Source: Paucilactobacillus suebicus DSM 5007 = KCTC 3549 (GTDB lineage Bacteria; Bacillota; Bacilli; Lactobacillales; Lactobacillaceae). Taken from it: DNA of 64,000 nt. The notes beneath the pieces were generated by a model. That model was not told the origin of the DNA and did no database searches. It saw nothing but the letters and a program-made list of their open reading frames with translations. The DNA is taken from positions 62,001-126,000 of the forward strand of contig NZ_AZGF01000002.1 of NCBI RefSeq assembly GCF_001434475.1. The letters are read 5' to 3'. Positions 1-7,838 of the stretch are shown one piece after another; position 1 is the first letter of the stretch, and every line of letters starts with the position of its first letter. Both the position numbers and the translations under genes were made by a program.

Positions 1-924
1 GTGGTCTTCAACACTCTCCGAGTTATTATCATATTTTCTGAATTCCGCATAAACGGTTACATAGCTACCGTTTTCGTACTCTTTAGTTGGATAATCAACA
101 TAATTTCCATTATAACTACCTTTTATACCAAACAAGTTATGTGCTTCAGTAGATAATGATGAGCTGCCCCATCCACTTTCTAGAATTGCTTGTGCAACAG
201 TAACGGAGGGTAACACGCCATACTCATCCCATCCTTCAATGGCTCCTTCTTCCAAGCTTTCAATAAACGCTTGATCAGTTGAATTTGAAGTGAAGGTTGG
301 TTGTGCCACAGTATTTGATGTCGATGCTGATGATGCCGCAGTTGAAGCCGTACTTGAAGATGTTGCAGTTGAGGCAACAGACATAACAGCCATCACTTTA
401 GTAGTGGCAGAAGAACTTGCCGAACTGGAACTAGCCGTAGTGCTGGCACTTGCTGAAGTGGCACTGGATGCACTCGATGTTGAACTGCTAGCCTCAACGG
501 CTGACGATGCACTCAAAGACGTCGTACTCGAGGCCGCACTTGCAGTAGAGCTGATAGCACTCGATGCGGCAGAAGAAGCCGCTGATGTCGCACTGCTTTG
601 AGACGTTTCTGAAGAAGAATTAGATTCACTATTTTCACTAGTTGAGCTTGCACTGCTTACCGTCTGTGATTCATCTGATGTGGAAGTCGCAGATGACTGG
701 ACGTCAGTAGTCGCAACACTCGACAAAGTAACTGTATTGCTTTGAGATGACGTAGCTGCGACTGACTCTGTCGAACCAGTTCCCTCATCACTTGATGTAT
801 TATCAGCATGAACGGTAGTGGTAGTTAAGCCAACCGCAAATGAAAAAGCAGCTATGCCTGCAACAACCCACTGACGTCCATGTTTATACATTTTATAGTG
901 TAACTTAGAATCATTTTTATTCAT
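1..924 (-). CDS. Secreted GH73-type glucosaminidase, N-terminal part (cut by window edge)
   Basis: Probable cell-wall hydrolase (mannosyl-glycoprotein endo-beta-N-acetylglucosaminidase family) acting on peptidoglycan outside the cell. 308 codons are visible and the C-terminus lies beyond the window. Residues 11-19 (KMYKHGRQW) form a KxYKxGKxW-type signal motif, followed by a hydrophobic stretch and a likely cleavage site after VHA (residue 40). Residues about 42-215 are a Ser/Ala/Thr-rich linker, probably a glycosylated stalk. A GH73 domain begins near residue 215 with ILESGWG, where E249 is the expected catalytic Glu, followed by NLFGIKG. The ATG at 924 has an AGAAGGGGA ribosome-binding site. 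Both strands are open through the Ser-rich part, and the plus-strand reading is an Ala-rich shadow. Confidence 0.88.
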   Translation of the reverse strand, partial: MNKNDSKLHYKMYKHGRQWVVAGIAAFSFAVGLTTTTVHADNTSSDEGTGSTESVAATSSQSNTVTLSSVATTDVQSSATSTSDESQTVSSASSTSENSESNSSSETSQSSATSAASSAASSAISSTASAASSTTSLSASSAVEASSSTSSASSATSASASTTASSSSASSSATTKVMAVMSVASTATSSSTASTAASSASTSNTVAQPTFTSNSTDQAFIESLEEGAIEGWDEYGVLPSVTVAQAILESGWGSSSLSTEAHNLFGIKGSYNGNYVDYPTKEYENGSYVTVYAEFRKYDNNSESVEDH

Positions 925-1029
925 TAATTTTCCCCTTCTCATCACAAAATTATTCATTATTTTCATGTATCAAATGATAATAATAATTTAACATAAATTA
1001 AGAAACAATTAACTACCTGAACATTTCTT

Positions 1030-1058
1030 AAGATAATGCAAAGTGTTAAATATGTCAA
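1030..1058 (-). promoter_or_regulatory. Candidate promoter of the glucosaminidase gene
   Basis: On the minus strand TTGACA (1053-1058) is separated by 17 bp from TATCTT (1030-1035). It lies about 105 bp upstream of the ATG at 924. The -10 region is part of a CTTAAGATAATG string that recurs at 1219-1230. Confidence 0.5.
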
Positions 1059-1077
1059 AAATAGAAAGCAATTACAT

Positions 1078-1093
1078 TAATTAGCGCTAATTA
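1078..1093. repeat. Perfect 16-bp palindrome, candidate operator
   Basis: TAATTAGCGCTAATTA is a perfect palindrome about 20 bp upstream of the candidate -35 of the glucosaminidase gene, a position typical of an activator or repressor site. The 556-bp stretch 925-1480 is AT-rich, shows no convincing gene, and otherwise holds the promoter at 1030-1058 and the second palindrome at 1214-1229. Confidence 0.4.
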
Positions 1094-1213
1094 CTGGTAT
1101 GTAGGTATTTATAACGTATCGCAGGGGTAGGAATTATTACAATCGTCATGCTTTGTAATTTAAATTTAACAACCAAAAAGTGGACTAAATAATACATTAA
1201 TCACTATTAACTA

Positions 1214-1229
1214 ATTATCTTAAGATAAT
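1214..1229. repeat. Perfect 16-bp palindrome containing CTTAAGATAAT
   Basis: ATTATCTTAAGATAAT is self-complementary. Its right half plus one base (CTTAAGATAATG) is repeated at 1027-1038 over the -10 region of the glucosaminidase promoter, about 190 bp away. It could be a regulator site that pairs with the promoter-proximal copy. Confidence 0.35.
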
Positions 1230-1480
1230 GATTTTAAACATTATTTGCCAAATATAATAAGTATTAATTCTTATTGTGATCATACATAATTAATCATAAT
1301 TTTTATTTTTTAGAATACTTATACATCATTACAGCAATTTATTATCAATATGAAAGTTGTTCACCACTTTTTCTTGTGTAATAAAAATATTTTCTCTCAA
1401 GGCCCCAAACCGGCTCATTTATATTTTATAATTAACGTGGTAATTCGGACAGATGGTTTGTAATCGTTATAGGAGACACA

Positions 1481-1696
1481 ATGAGATTAAGAGACAAATC
1501 TAATCAGGAACTAGCTCAACAATTAATCACCCATAAAAATCGTGAATCTTTAATCGCACATATTGCTGAAGATGAACTAATGCAACGTGCAATTGGTGGT
1601 GATATAGAGGCCCGTAAATTATTGCAAAAGTACGCTAGTCTGTTGAAAAACACCACTAGTTTCTCTTGGCACTTTAAAATTAAACGAAGATCCTAG
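1481..1696 (+). CDS. Small protein of unknown function (71 aa), paralogue of the next gene
   Basis: Function not recognised. The 71-residue product is charged, predicted to be helical, and has no signal peptide or membrane segment. It shares a pattern with the 80-aa product at 1823-2065: SN..LA..L near the N-terminus, then AE.EL..RA..GD..A.K.L, and a C-terminal SW followed by a basic tail. The two are therefore tandem paralogues. The ATG follows AGGAGA at good spacing. No signature suggests DNA binding or catalysis. Confidence 0.72.
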   Translation: MRLRDKSNQELAQQLITHKNRESLIAHIAEDELMQRAIGGDIEARKLLQKYASLLKNTTSFSWHFKIKRRS

Positions 1697-1753
1697 AATT
1701 TATCAAATAGAATAAGCTCATAATTAATTTAATAATTTTCTTATGTATTGTTG

Positions 1754-1781
1754 TTGTTTTATTGCAAAACTTAGGTATAAT
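1754..1781 (+). promoter_or_regulatory. Candidate promoter for the 80-aa gene
   Basis: TTGTTT (1754-1759), a 16-bp spacer and a perfect TATAAT (1776-1781) lie 42 bp upstream of the ATG at 1823. This suggests that the second paralogue is transcribed separately from the first. Confidence 0.45.
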
Positions 1782-1822
1782 GGTGGCACAGTTGGTTGGC
1801 GTTTGAAAAAAGAGGTTTTCCC

Positions 1823-2065
1823 ATGAGTATTGAAAATGAAAGTAATGAATTCTTAGCAAGTAAGCTACATCATAATAACTTTTCGAGTTCATTAGTTGCC
1901 AAAACTGCAGAATCGGAATTATTACGACGTGCGGTCGATGGAGATTCTCAGGCCGCAAAAGTACTAATGCAACGAAAAAAAGAAGTTGAACAACAAAAAC
2001 AAATTAGTTCAAATAAATCAGATAAAGTATTTATATCTTGGACCATGACTTTGAAACGACATTAG
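1823..2065 (+). CDS. Small protein of unknown function (80 aa), paralogue of the preceding gene
   Basis: Function not recognised. The 80-residue soluble product has the same core as the 71-aa protein at 1481 (SN..LA..L, AE.EL.RRA..GD..A.K.L, C-terminal SW and a basic end), with a roughly 10-residue longer Gln/Lys-rich linker before the SW tail. I chose the ATG at 1823 because AGAGG sits 8 bases upstream. An in-frame TTG at 1796 has no comparable site. The gene has its own promoter and a terminator that overlaps its stop codon, so it is probably monocistronic. Confidence 0.72.
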   Translation: MSIENESNEFLASKLHHNNFSSSLVAKTAESELLRRAVDGDSQAAKVLMQRKKEVEQQKQISSNKSDKVFISWTMTLKRH

Positions 2066-2080
2066 GTCGTTTCTTTTTTT
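2053..2080 (+). terminator. Intrinsic terminator overlapping the stop of the 80-aa gene
   Basis: Stem GAAACGAC (2053-2060) / GTCGTTTC (2066-2073) with a 5-nt loop, followed by seven T. The TAG stop at 2063-2065 lies in the loop. Confidence 0.85.
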
Positions 2081-2178
2081 GTCATAAATTGAATAATATC
2101 GGTTATCAAACCCACTATTATTTTCAAATTTATGGTGGTATGATTTTTTTGAAAGCGAATACAAAGGAGATTATGAAA

Positions 2179-3150
2179 ATGAAAAGTTACAATTGGGCGA
2201 TTGTTGGACCTGGACGTATTGCTGAAGACTTCTGTTCTGAATTTCCGTCAGAACAAACACTTTACGGTGTTGCAAGTTCACACGATCCAAATAAGGCAAA
2301 GCAGTTTGCAAAAAAATTTAACATTAAACATACCTATCAAGACTATGAAGATTTACTGAATGATCCACAGGTGGACATCGTTTACGTAGCAACAACAAAT
2401 AATTTCCACTTTGATAACATCAAGCATGCATTGACGGCAGGCAAACATGTTTTCTCTGAGAAGCCTGTCACATTGAACACCTCTCAACTACAAGAATTAA
2501 TAACTATCTCTAAAGAAAAACATTTGATATTGATGGAAGCACAAACAATTTATCATATGCCACTGTATGATAAACTGACCGAATTTATTCGTGATCAACA
2601 GTTAGGTCAATTAAAATCTATTCAGGTTTCGTTTGGTATGCACATCGACAAAACACAAACGAAAGACAGACTACTCAATCCTAATTTAGCAGGTGGTGCT
2701 CTATTAGATATGGGAATATATGCAATCAGCTTTGCTAGACGCTTCATGACAGCGGCACCAAAATTAGTTGCAACGCAAATGGTTCCCACATCCACAGGAG
2801 TTGACGATGTTAGTACCTACTTGCTAACAAATGATAATAATGAATTATGTACTATGAACTTTAATATGCTAGCAGATATGCCAACAATTGGTTATGTAAT
2901 TTACGAAAATGGCTACTTCATCATTGAAAACTATCTAAGACCCGAAAATGCCGTGTTCATAAATGCCGACACCGGTGGAAAACAATTGATAATTGCTGGA
3001 AAAACAGACATTGCAATGGGATACGAAGCACTCGACATGGCAAAAGCAGTTGAAACTGGAGATAATGACACCTTGGATTGGACTGTTCAAACCATGAATG
3101 TCATGACTCAGGCACGTAAAGATTGGGATTTTAAGTATCCTAATGAATAA
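2179..3150 (+). CDS. Gfo/Idh/MocA-family NAD(P)-dependent oxidoreductase
   Basis: Probable cytoplasmic dehydrogenase acting on a sugar, inositol or similar polyol. The substrate cannot be deduced. The N-terminus has the Rossmann nucleotide-binding segment with GPGRIAEDF, followed by the family-typical EKPVTLN about 95 residues in. The C-terminal half resembles the GFO_IDH_MocA beta-sheet domain (GGALLDMGIYAI). Length (323 aa) is normal. Two in-frame ATGs (2173, 2179) follow AAAGGAGA. I prefer 2179 for spacing (9 nt from GGAG against 3), though 2173 is possible. The gene lies convergent to the rpsI side and was the chromosomal neighbour of rpsI before the element inserted. Confidence 0.85.
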   Translation: MKSYNWAIVGPGRIAEDFCSEFPSEQTLYGVASSHDPNKAKQFAKKFNIKHTYQDYEDLLNDPQVDIVYVATTNNFHFDNIKHALTAGKHVFSEKPVTLNTSQLQELITISKEKHLILMEAQTIYHMPLYDKLTEFIRDQQLGQLKSIQVSFGMHIDKTQTKDRLLNPNLAGGALLDMGIYAISFARRFMTAAPKLVATQMVPTSTGVDDVSTYLLTNDNNELCTMNFNMLADMPTIGYVIYENGYFIIENYLRPENAVFINADTGGKQLIIAGKTDIAMGYEALDMAKAVETGDNDTLDWTVQTMNVMTQARKDWDFKYPNE

Positions 3151-3174
3151 ATTTAATACTTAAATCGAACGAAA

Positions 3175-3208
3175 AGTAGTGGTTAAAATTTATTTACCAC
3201 TGCTTTTT
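3175..3208 (+). terminator. Intrinsic terminator of the oxidoreductase gene
   Basis: AGTAGTGGT (3175-3183) pairs with ACCACTGCT (3196-3204), with one G-U, then a run of T. It sits 24 bases after the stop codon. Confidence 0.7.
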
Positions 3209-3243
3209 AATTTATCCAGATATTAAATTTTATGTACAGAAAT

Positions 3244-3274
3244 AAAAAAAGCATTCCACATAATTGTGAAATGC
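3244..3274 (-). terminator. Probable original rpsI terminator, now stranded
   Basis: Read on the minus strand this is a 10-bp stem (arms 3265-3274 and 3251-3260, one G-U, loop of 4) followed by seven T (3244-3250). It begins about 22 bases beyond the copy of the rpsI 3' end at 3296-3350, so before integration it would have followed the rpsI stop codon directly. It is now about 13.6 kb from intact rpsI. Confidence 0.75.
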
Positions 3275-3295
3275 TGCAAAACATTGAATATCAAT

Positions 3296-3350
3296 GATAT
3301 TAACGCTTTGAAAATTGTGAAGCTTTACGGGCCTTCTTGAGACCTGGCTT
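3296..3350. repeat. Element-boundary direct repeat distal to int (attL-type, rpsI 3' end copy)
   Basis: This 55-bp sequence is identical to 16930-16984, which contains the stop codon and last codons of rpsI. The match stops abruptly on both sides (T/G at 3295/16929, A/C at 3351/16985). It is the duplicated core left by site-specific integration into the 3' end of rpsI. Confidence 0.92.
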
Positions 3351-3496
3351 ATTAGAACCCATTTTCACTAAGTTGGAATAACCTTTAATATCAAGGCTTT
3401 CCTTAAGTATTACCTTCAATAAATCTCACTCAATTTGAATAACTTTCACTCAAATAGTGGGGATTTTATCAAAATAATGCGAGTCATTGGTGTTCT
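3351..3496. other. Left end of the element, non-coding
   Basis: 146 bp between the left repeat and the hsdR stop codon with no gene. It contains one GTGGGGATT (3457-3465), which recurs near the other end of the element, and two similar stretches, CACTAAGTTGGAATAACCTTT and CACTCAATTTGAATAACTTT, which could be integrase arm-binding sites. Confidence 0.4.
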
Positions 3497-6400
3497 TTAC
3501 ATAGAAAAATTAGTTTCATCATTTTCAGCAACCATATCTATTGGTTGCTTTTTTTGATCCGTATAATCTACACTTTGCGTGCCTACTTCTTGGGAATCTT
3601 TACCCTTTTTGAAATTCTCAGCTTGTTCAAGAACTTGGTCAAAAATATCACTATTCCATTGTGGCGGATATCCATTCTTGTGCAATAAGATAACCAGGTC
3701 TCTTCTTAGCTGATTTTTTATATCATTTCGACTTGACCAATCAGCAAATTTTGCCTTATCATCAACTAACTCTTTTATATCTTTTGCTAAATTCAACGCA
3801 TTTTCATCAGAATACTCAAAATCGTGTTCATCACGAACTTTTATGAGAATATCATAAAAAGCCTTTTCTTCATATGATATTCCCATCTTTTCAAAAGGAT
3901 CAGCATCTTCTTTCAGATTCTTCATAATGTCCAACAATTGATCAGATAGATCATTTACAAAATCTGATACAACTTCTGAGACAAATACCTGTGCATCTCT
4001 ATTATTGTAGGATTCAACAACCTTTTTAAGCCGTTCAGAGAATTCTATGGATTTCAGCTTATTCGTTAAACTATAGATTTTAATTTGTGATTTTAATAGC
4101 TTCAACAACGCGTTAAATTTAGAATTAGGCATCTTAATTCTTGCTAATTCATCTTGAACAGCTTGACTAAATAGTTCATCTGTTTCATTATTCACAATAT
4201 CTTCTACACCAGTAGACGTTATCGCGTTGTATACCATTTGCTGGACAGTTTTATTCATCATTTCAGCATCTGGTGTATCCCCTTTGGTTTGCTTATAAAT
4301 AATAGACCGAATAGCTAAGTAGAACTGGGCTCGTTCTGTTTCTTCATCACTTAATTCACCTGAAGGAAAAACAATCTCATACGCTTTCTTCATCTTTTTT
4401 GATTCGTGCATAAAACGATTTTCAAGTTCATTTCTCATTTGTACATATTCTGCCCCTTCATTTAGGACCATTAATCGCTCGGATGGTGTTCCCATGTAAA
4501 ACAAACTTGCATCAAACTTAGAGAGCATCTCATCAATAATTGCCAACTGATTTCGAAAAATATCTAATGTCACAGGCAAATCATCAATTGGATTACCCTG
4601 ATCACCATCATACATTTTCAATGCTTCTAGCATAGCCCGACGAATTCCAATATAGTCGACTACAATTCCATGATCTTTTCCTTCAAACACCCTATTAACA
4701 CGGGAAATTGTTTGAATTAGTGTATGTTTTTTTAGCGGCTTGTCATTGTACATTACTGTAAGACTTGGTACGTCAAATCCAGTTATCCACATGTCGACAA
4801 CAATGGCAATTTGAAAATTTGAATTATTGTTTTTAAATTGTTTTTCCAATAATTGTCTATGAGCTTTATCTCCAATTAAATCAAACATTTCTTTAACATC
4901 ATCTTTATCTCGAGTTGCAACAAGATTCACTTTAGGTAATTCTACTAGCTTTTCAAGCTCTGCATCTGTTAAATCCTCTCGATCCGTTTTTTTAGCAATA
5001 AACCAATCAGGTCTGATTTTTTTCAACTCTCGATACAAAGCATAAGCATGCTCACGACTACTCGTTACAATCATGGCTTTTTGAACTATCTCAGGTTTCT
5101 CACTAACAAGTCTCATATAGTGAATAGCGATATCTGAAGCCACTTTCTTAATACGGTCTGGATGACTAAGGATTTGCTTCATATTTGACATGGCTTTTTT
5201 GCTTTCTTCCACTTGATCTGGATTAGCGCCATCCTCACTCACCTTTTTGTAGTATTTATCAATCTCAGCAACTTGACTATCTGACATAATCACGCGCGCT
5301 AATCGAGGTTCAAATGATATACGCACTGTAATACCATCATCAGTTGACTCTTTCATAGTATATTGATCAACAATTTCTCCAAATACATAGATAGTTTCAT
5401 CTATCGGTGTTCCAGTAAAGCCAGCATAGGTTGCATTAGGAAAGGCTTCTCTTAAGTAGTGAGCAAAACCATAAGATGTTTCAATCCCCTTATCTGTCTT
5501 TTTCAGTTTAGCCTCAGTATTTGTTTGTGTTCTATGTGCTTCATCAGAAATACAAATAATATTTGTTCGTTCGGACAGCAATCCTGTCTCTTCCTCAAAT
5601 TTTTGTATCGTACTGATATATACTCCACCAGATTCATTTGTAGAAAGTTCTTTTTTTAAGTCAGCACGGCTTTCAATTGCTTTAACATTGTTATCTTTCA
5701 AATATTTTTTGGATGACTCAAAGAGTTCACTTGTTTGATTCAACAAGTCTTCCCGATCAACTAAAATAACAACTGTTGGCGATTGAAAAACATCACGATT
5801 ATGAGTAGCAAGCAGACGAGTTAAAAAAAGCATAGTATTTGTTTTTCCCGAACCAGTAGCACCAAAATATGTCCCACCTTTACCATCACCAGCAGGCTTC
5901 AAATGATTCTTAATATTTTCCAACATTTTATTGGCTGCAAAAAACTGTGGGTATCGTGTAACAATTGCGGTTTCTTTTTTTTCTGTATCTGGGTAATAAA
6001 TAAAGTCCCGTAAAATAGTAATTAGCCTATTCTTCGAGAACGCGCCATCAATTAAGGTCTTTAGAGCAGAAATACCATTTGCTACTTTCTCTTCATCATT
6101 AGCTTTATTCCAAGAATAATAATATTCATATGGAGTAAAAATCGACCCCATTTTAGTATTTGCTCCATCAGATAAAACAGAAAGGAAGCAATACTTCATT
6201 AGATTTGGAATATCCCGATTATAGCGTGTATGAACTTGTTTCCAAGCATCATAGATTGTCATATTTTCATTAATTGCTGCCTTAAATTCAAAAATTGCAA
6301 TTGGAATTCCATTTACAAAAACCAGCATGTCAGGTCTACGTTCGCGGTCACCAACAACGGTGTATTGGTTAACTATTTTAAAGATATTATTTTCAAGATT

Positions 6401-6727
6401 GTCATAATCAATATAATCAATATGAAGAGCTGATTCTTTTGTATCATCTCGAATCAAATCAAAACCTTCATTTATCAGGAAGAATAAATTACGATTTGAC
6501 TGATATAACGGACTGGTTGGAGAGAGTTTTATCTTATTTATGATTTTAGCAATTTCAACTTTTGATAAATCTGAGTAACGTGCAGTTAAATAACTTGTCA
6601 TGTCAGAGAGAAGTAACACTTCGTCATATTTGCGATGTATCATTTCACCATTTATATAGTCGTAGCCATTATTTTGAAATAGTTCAATGATTGCTGCTTC
6701 TAAAGTTGCTTCATTAAATTTTGACAC
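3497..6727 (-). CDS. hsdR: Type I restriction enzyme, R (endonuclease/translocase) subunit
   Basis: Cleaves unmodified DNA after ATP-driven translocation, in complex with HsdM and HsdS. The 1076-residue length is typical. The N-terminal nuclease domain has D133 and E147-F-K149 of a PD-(D/E)xK site. The helicase motor has Walker A GATGSGKT (289-296) and DEAH (395-398), with later SF2 motifs such as TGTP and the QTISRVNR motif VI region. The start is GTG at 6727, preceded by GGAGGCGAGG, and it overlaps the end of hsdS by 14 bp, so translation is coupled. It is the last gene of the cargo operon. All core motifs are intact, so the enzyme is probably active. Confidence 0.96.
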   Translation of the reverse strand: MSKFNEATLEAAIIELFQNNGYDYINGEMIHRKYDEVLLLSDMTSYLTARYSDLSKVEIAKIINKIKLSPTSPLYQSNRNLFFLINEGFDLIRDDTKESALHIDYIDYDNLENNIFKIVNQYTVVGDRERRPDMLVFVNGIPIAIFEFKAAINENMTIYDAWKQVHTRYNRDIPNLMKYCFLSVLSDGANTKMGSIFTPYEYYYSWNKANDEEKVANGISALKTLIDGAFSKNRLITILRDFIYYPDTEKKETAIVTRYPQFFAANKMLENIKNHLKPAGDGKGGTYFGATGSGKTNTMLFLTRLLATHNRDVFQSPTVVILVDREDLLNQTSELFESSKKYLKDNNVKAIESRADLKKELSTNESGGVYISTIQKFEEETGLLSERTNIICISDEAHRTQTNTEAKLKKTDKGIETSYGFAHYLREAFPNATYAGFTGTPIDETIYVFGEIVDQYTMKESTDDGITVRISFEPRLARVIMSDSQVAEIDKYYKKVSEDGANPDQVEESKKAMSNMKQILSHPDRIKKVASDIAIHYMRLVSEKPEIVQKAMIVTSSREHAYALYRELKKIRPDWFIAKKTDREDLTDAELEKLVELPKVNLVATRDKDDVKEMFDLIGDKAHRQLLEKQFKNNNSNFQIAIVVDMWITGFDVPSLTVMYNDKPLKKHTLIQTISRVNRVFEGKDHGIVVDYIGIRRAMLEALKMYDGDQGNPIDDLPVTLDIFRNQLAIIDEMLSKFDASLFYMGTPSERLMVLNEGAEYVQMRNELENRFMHESKKMKKAYEIVFPSGELSDEETERAQFYLAIRSIIYKQTKGDTPDAEMMNKTVQQMVYNAITSTGVEDIVNNETDELFSQAVQDELARIKMPNSKFNALLKLLKSQIKIYSLTNKLKSIEFSERLKKVVESYNNRDAQVFVSEVVSDFVNDLSDQLLDIMKNLKEDADPFEKMGISYEEKAFYDILIKVRDEHDFEYSDENALNLAKDIKELVDDKAKFADWSSRNDIKNQLRRDLVILLHKNGYPPQWNSDIFDQVLEQAENFKKGKDSQEVGTQSVDYTDQKKQPIDMVAENDETNFSM

Positions 6728-7838
6728 TCATCCTCGCCTCCTTAATTGCACCATTTATTAAAATCGGACAGATATCCTTGATTTTTTGTTTTAAATGCTC
6801 GTTTAGTTTCCGTCTATTAATATAAGCATTATAAATATCAACAATAGATCTTTGAATATTAATATCGGGAATAGGAACTTTTACCTCTTGCATATCTTCC
6901 CAATTGAATGTTTCTCGTGCACTTCCCCAAGAATTAAAGCGTGAATATCGATCGAACTCATCTCTTCTAAAAAACATATTCAAATAACTTGGAATCAATT
7001 TTTCAGGACTTGTAACTTTAAATGTAATATAAGATGATGAACAAATTATCGCTTCAAGGGAGTTATTATGTGCTAAAGAAATTTTGTCACCATTTCGAGA
7101 TGTTACTGTAACATATGCAAACTCATCTGGTTCAACAACTAAATAATTTTTCAGTGATACACCGTCCATTTTAGCTTTAGTTTCAATGAATTTTTTCTCA
7201 ATGGATAAACCTCTAACAGAATCAACATCGTATCTTAAAGTTACGTTTTTATTGGCAGTTTGCTGGATGTAGGTCCCAATCGGTTTACTTGGCGTTTCCT
7301 GTCTAATTTTTTCAATTGTCGCATCACAAACTAATTTTAAATCTTCCAATCCATTTTCGAAGGATTGTTGATTAGCAAGTAGTGCTTTATAGACAGCAAC
7401 ATACTTTTGTTGAATCTCAATTGATGGTAGGTCAATATCAATGTCACAAAAGCGTGTCCAATCTAGATTCCCTCTAATAGAAGCGTCCGTACAGAACCAA
7501 GCATATCTATCAAATTCTGACGATTGAAAGATCATATTTAAGTATTCAGGTAATACTATTTCGGTTTTAGTTATTTGAAATACAAAATATGCTGATGAAA
7601 CAACAATTTCATCACCTGTAGTATTCATAGCAATTGGAATACGTTCATCACGTCCAACGTGCATCAGATTACAAGCAAAACTATTACGCGGGACTACCAA
7701 ATATTTTGAAGTATCTGCCCCAACATTTGTTGATGGCATAAACTGTTTTAATATATTGATCCCAGAAATATTTGGATGATTGGGATTTCCATTTTTAATT
7801 TTTATTTGTTCAATAATATCTCCAATTTTATATTTCAT
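6714..7838 (-). CDS. hsdS: Type I restriction-modification specificity subunit
   Basis: Determines the bipartite DNA target of the HsdR2M2S complex. The 374-residue protein contains two target-recognition halves of similar layout, each with a variable region ending in a segment of the type PxxxIQxxxV (VDLPSIEIQQKYVAVY-like at about residue 145 and VPIPDINIQRSIVDIY-like at about 340) that precedes a helical spacer. The gene overlaps hsdM by 11 bp and hsdR by 14 bp. No second hsdS or inverted repeat suggesting phase variation is present in the window. The recognition sequence cannot be predicted here. Confidence 0.93.
   Translation of the reverse strand: MKYKIGDIIEQIKIKNGNPNHPNISGINILKQFMPSTNVGADTSKYLVVPRNSFACNLMHVGRDERIPIAMNTTGDEIVVSSAYFVFQITKTEIVLPEYLNMIFQSSEFDRYAWFCTDASIRGNLDWTRFCDIDIDLPSIEIQQKYVAVYKALLANQQSFENGLEDLKLVCDATIEKIRQETPSKPIGTYIQQTANKNVTLRYDVDSVRGLSIEKKFIETKAKMDGVSLKNYLVVEPDEFAYVTVTSRNGDKISLAHNNSLEAIICSSSYITFKVTSPEKLIPSYLNMFFRRDEFDRYSRFNSWGSARETFNWEDMQEVKVPIPDINIQRSIVDIYNAYINRRKLNEHLKQKIKDICPILINGAIKEARMSVKI

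Noticed and set aside
290-601. Plus-strand open frame rich in Ala, Val and Glu
   Set aside because: It is the antisense shadow of the Ser-rich linker of the glucosaminidase. Ser codons of the TCN/AGC type read as Ala, Val or Glu codons on the other strand. No ribosome-binding site.
2038-2172. N-terminal extension of the oxidoreductase
   Set aside because: It would begin inside the previous gene and its terminator. The GPGRIAEDF Rossmann start follows a good ribosome-binding site only at 2173/2179.
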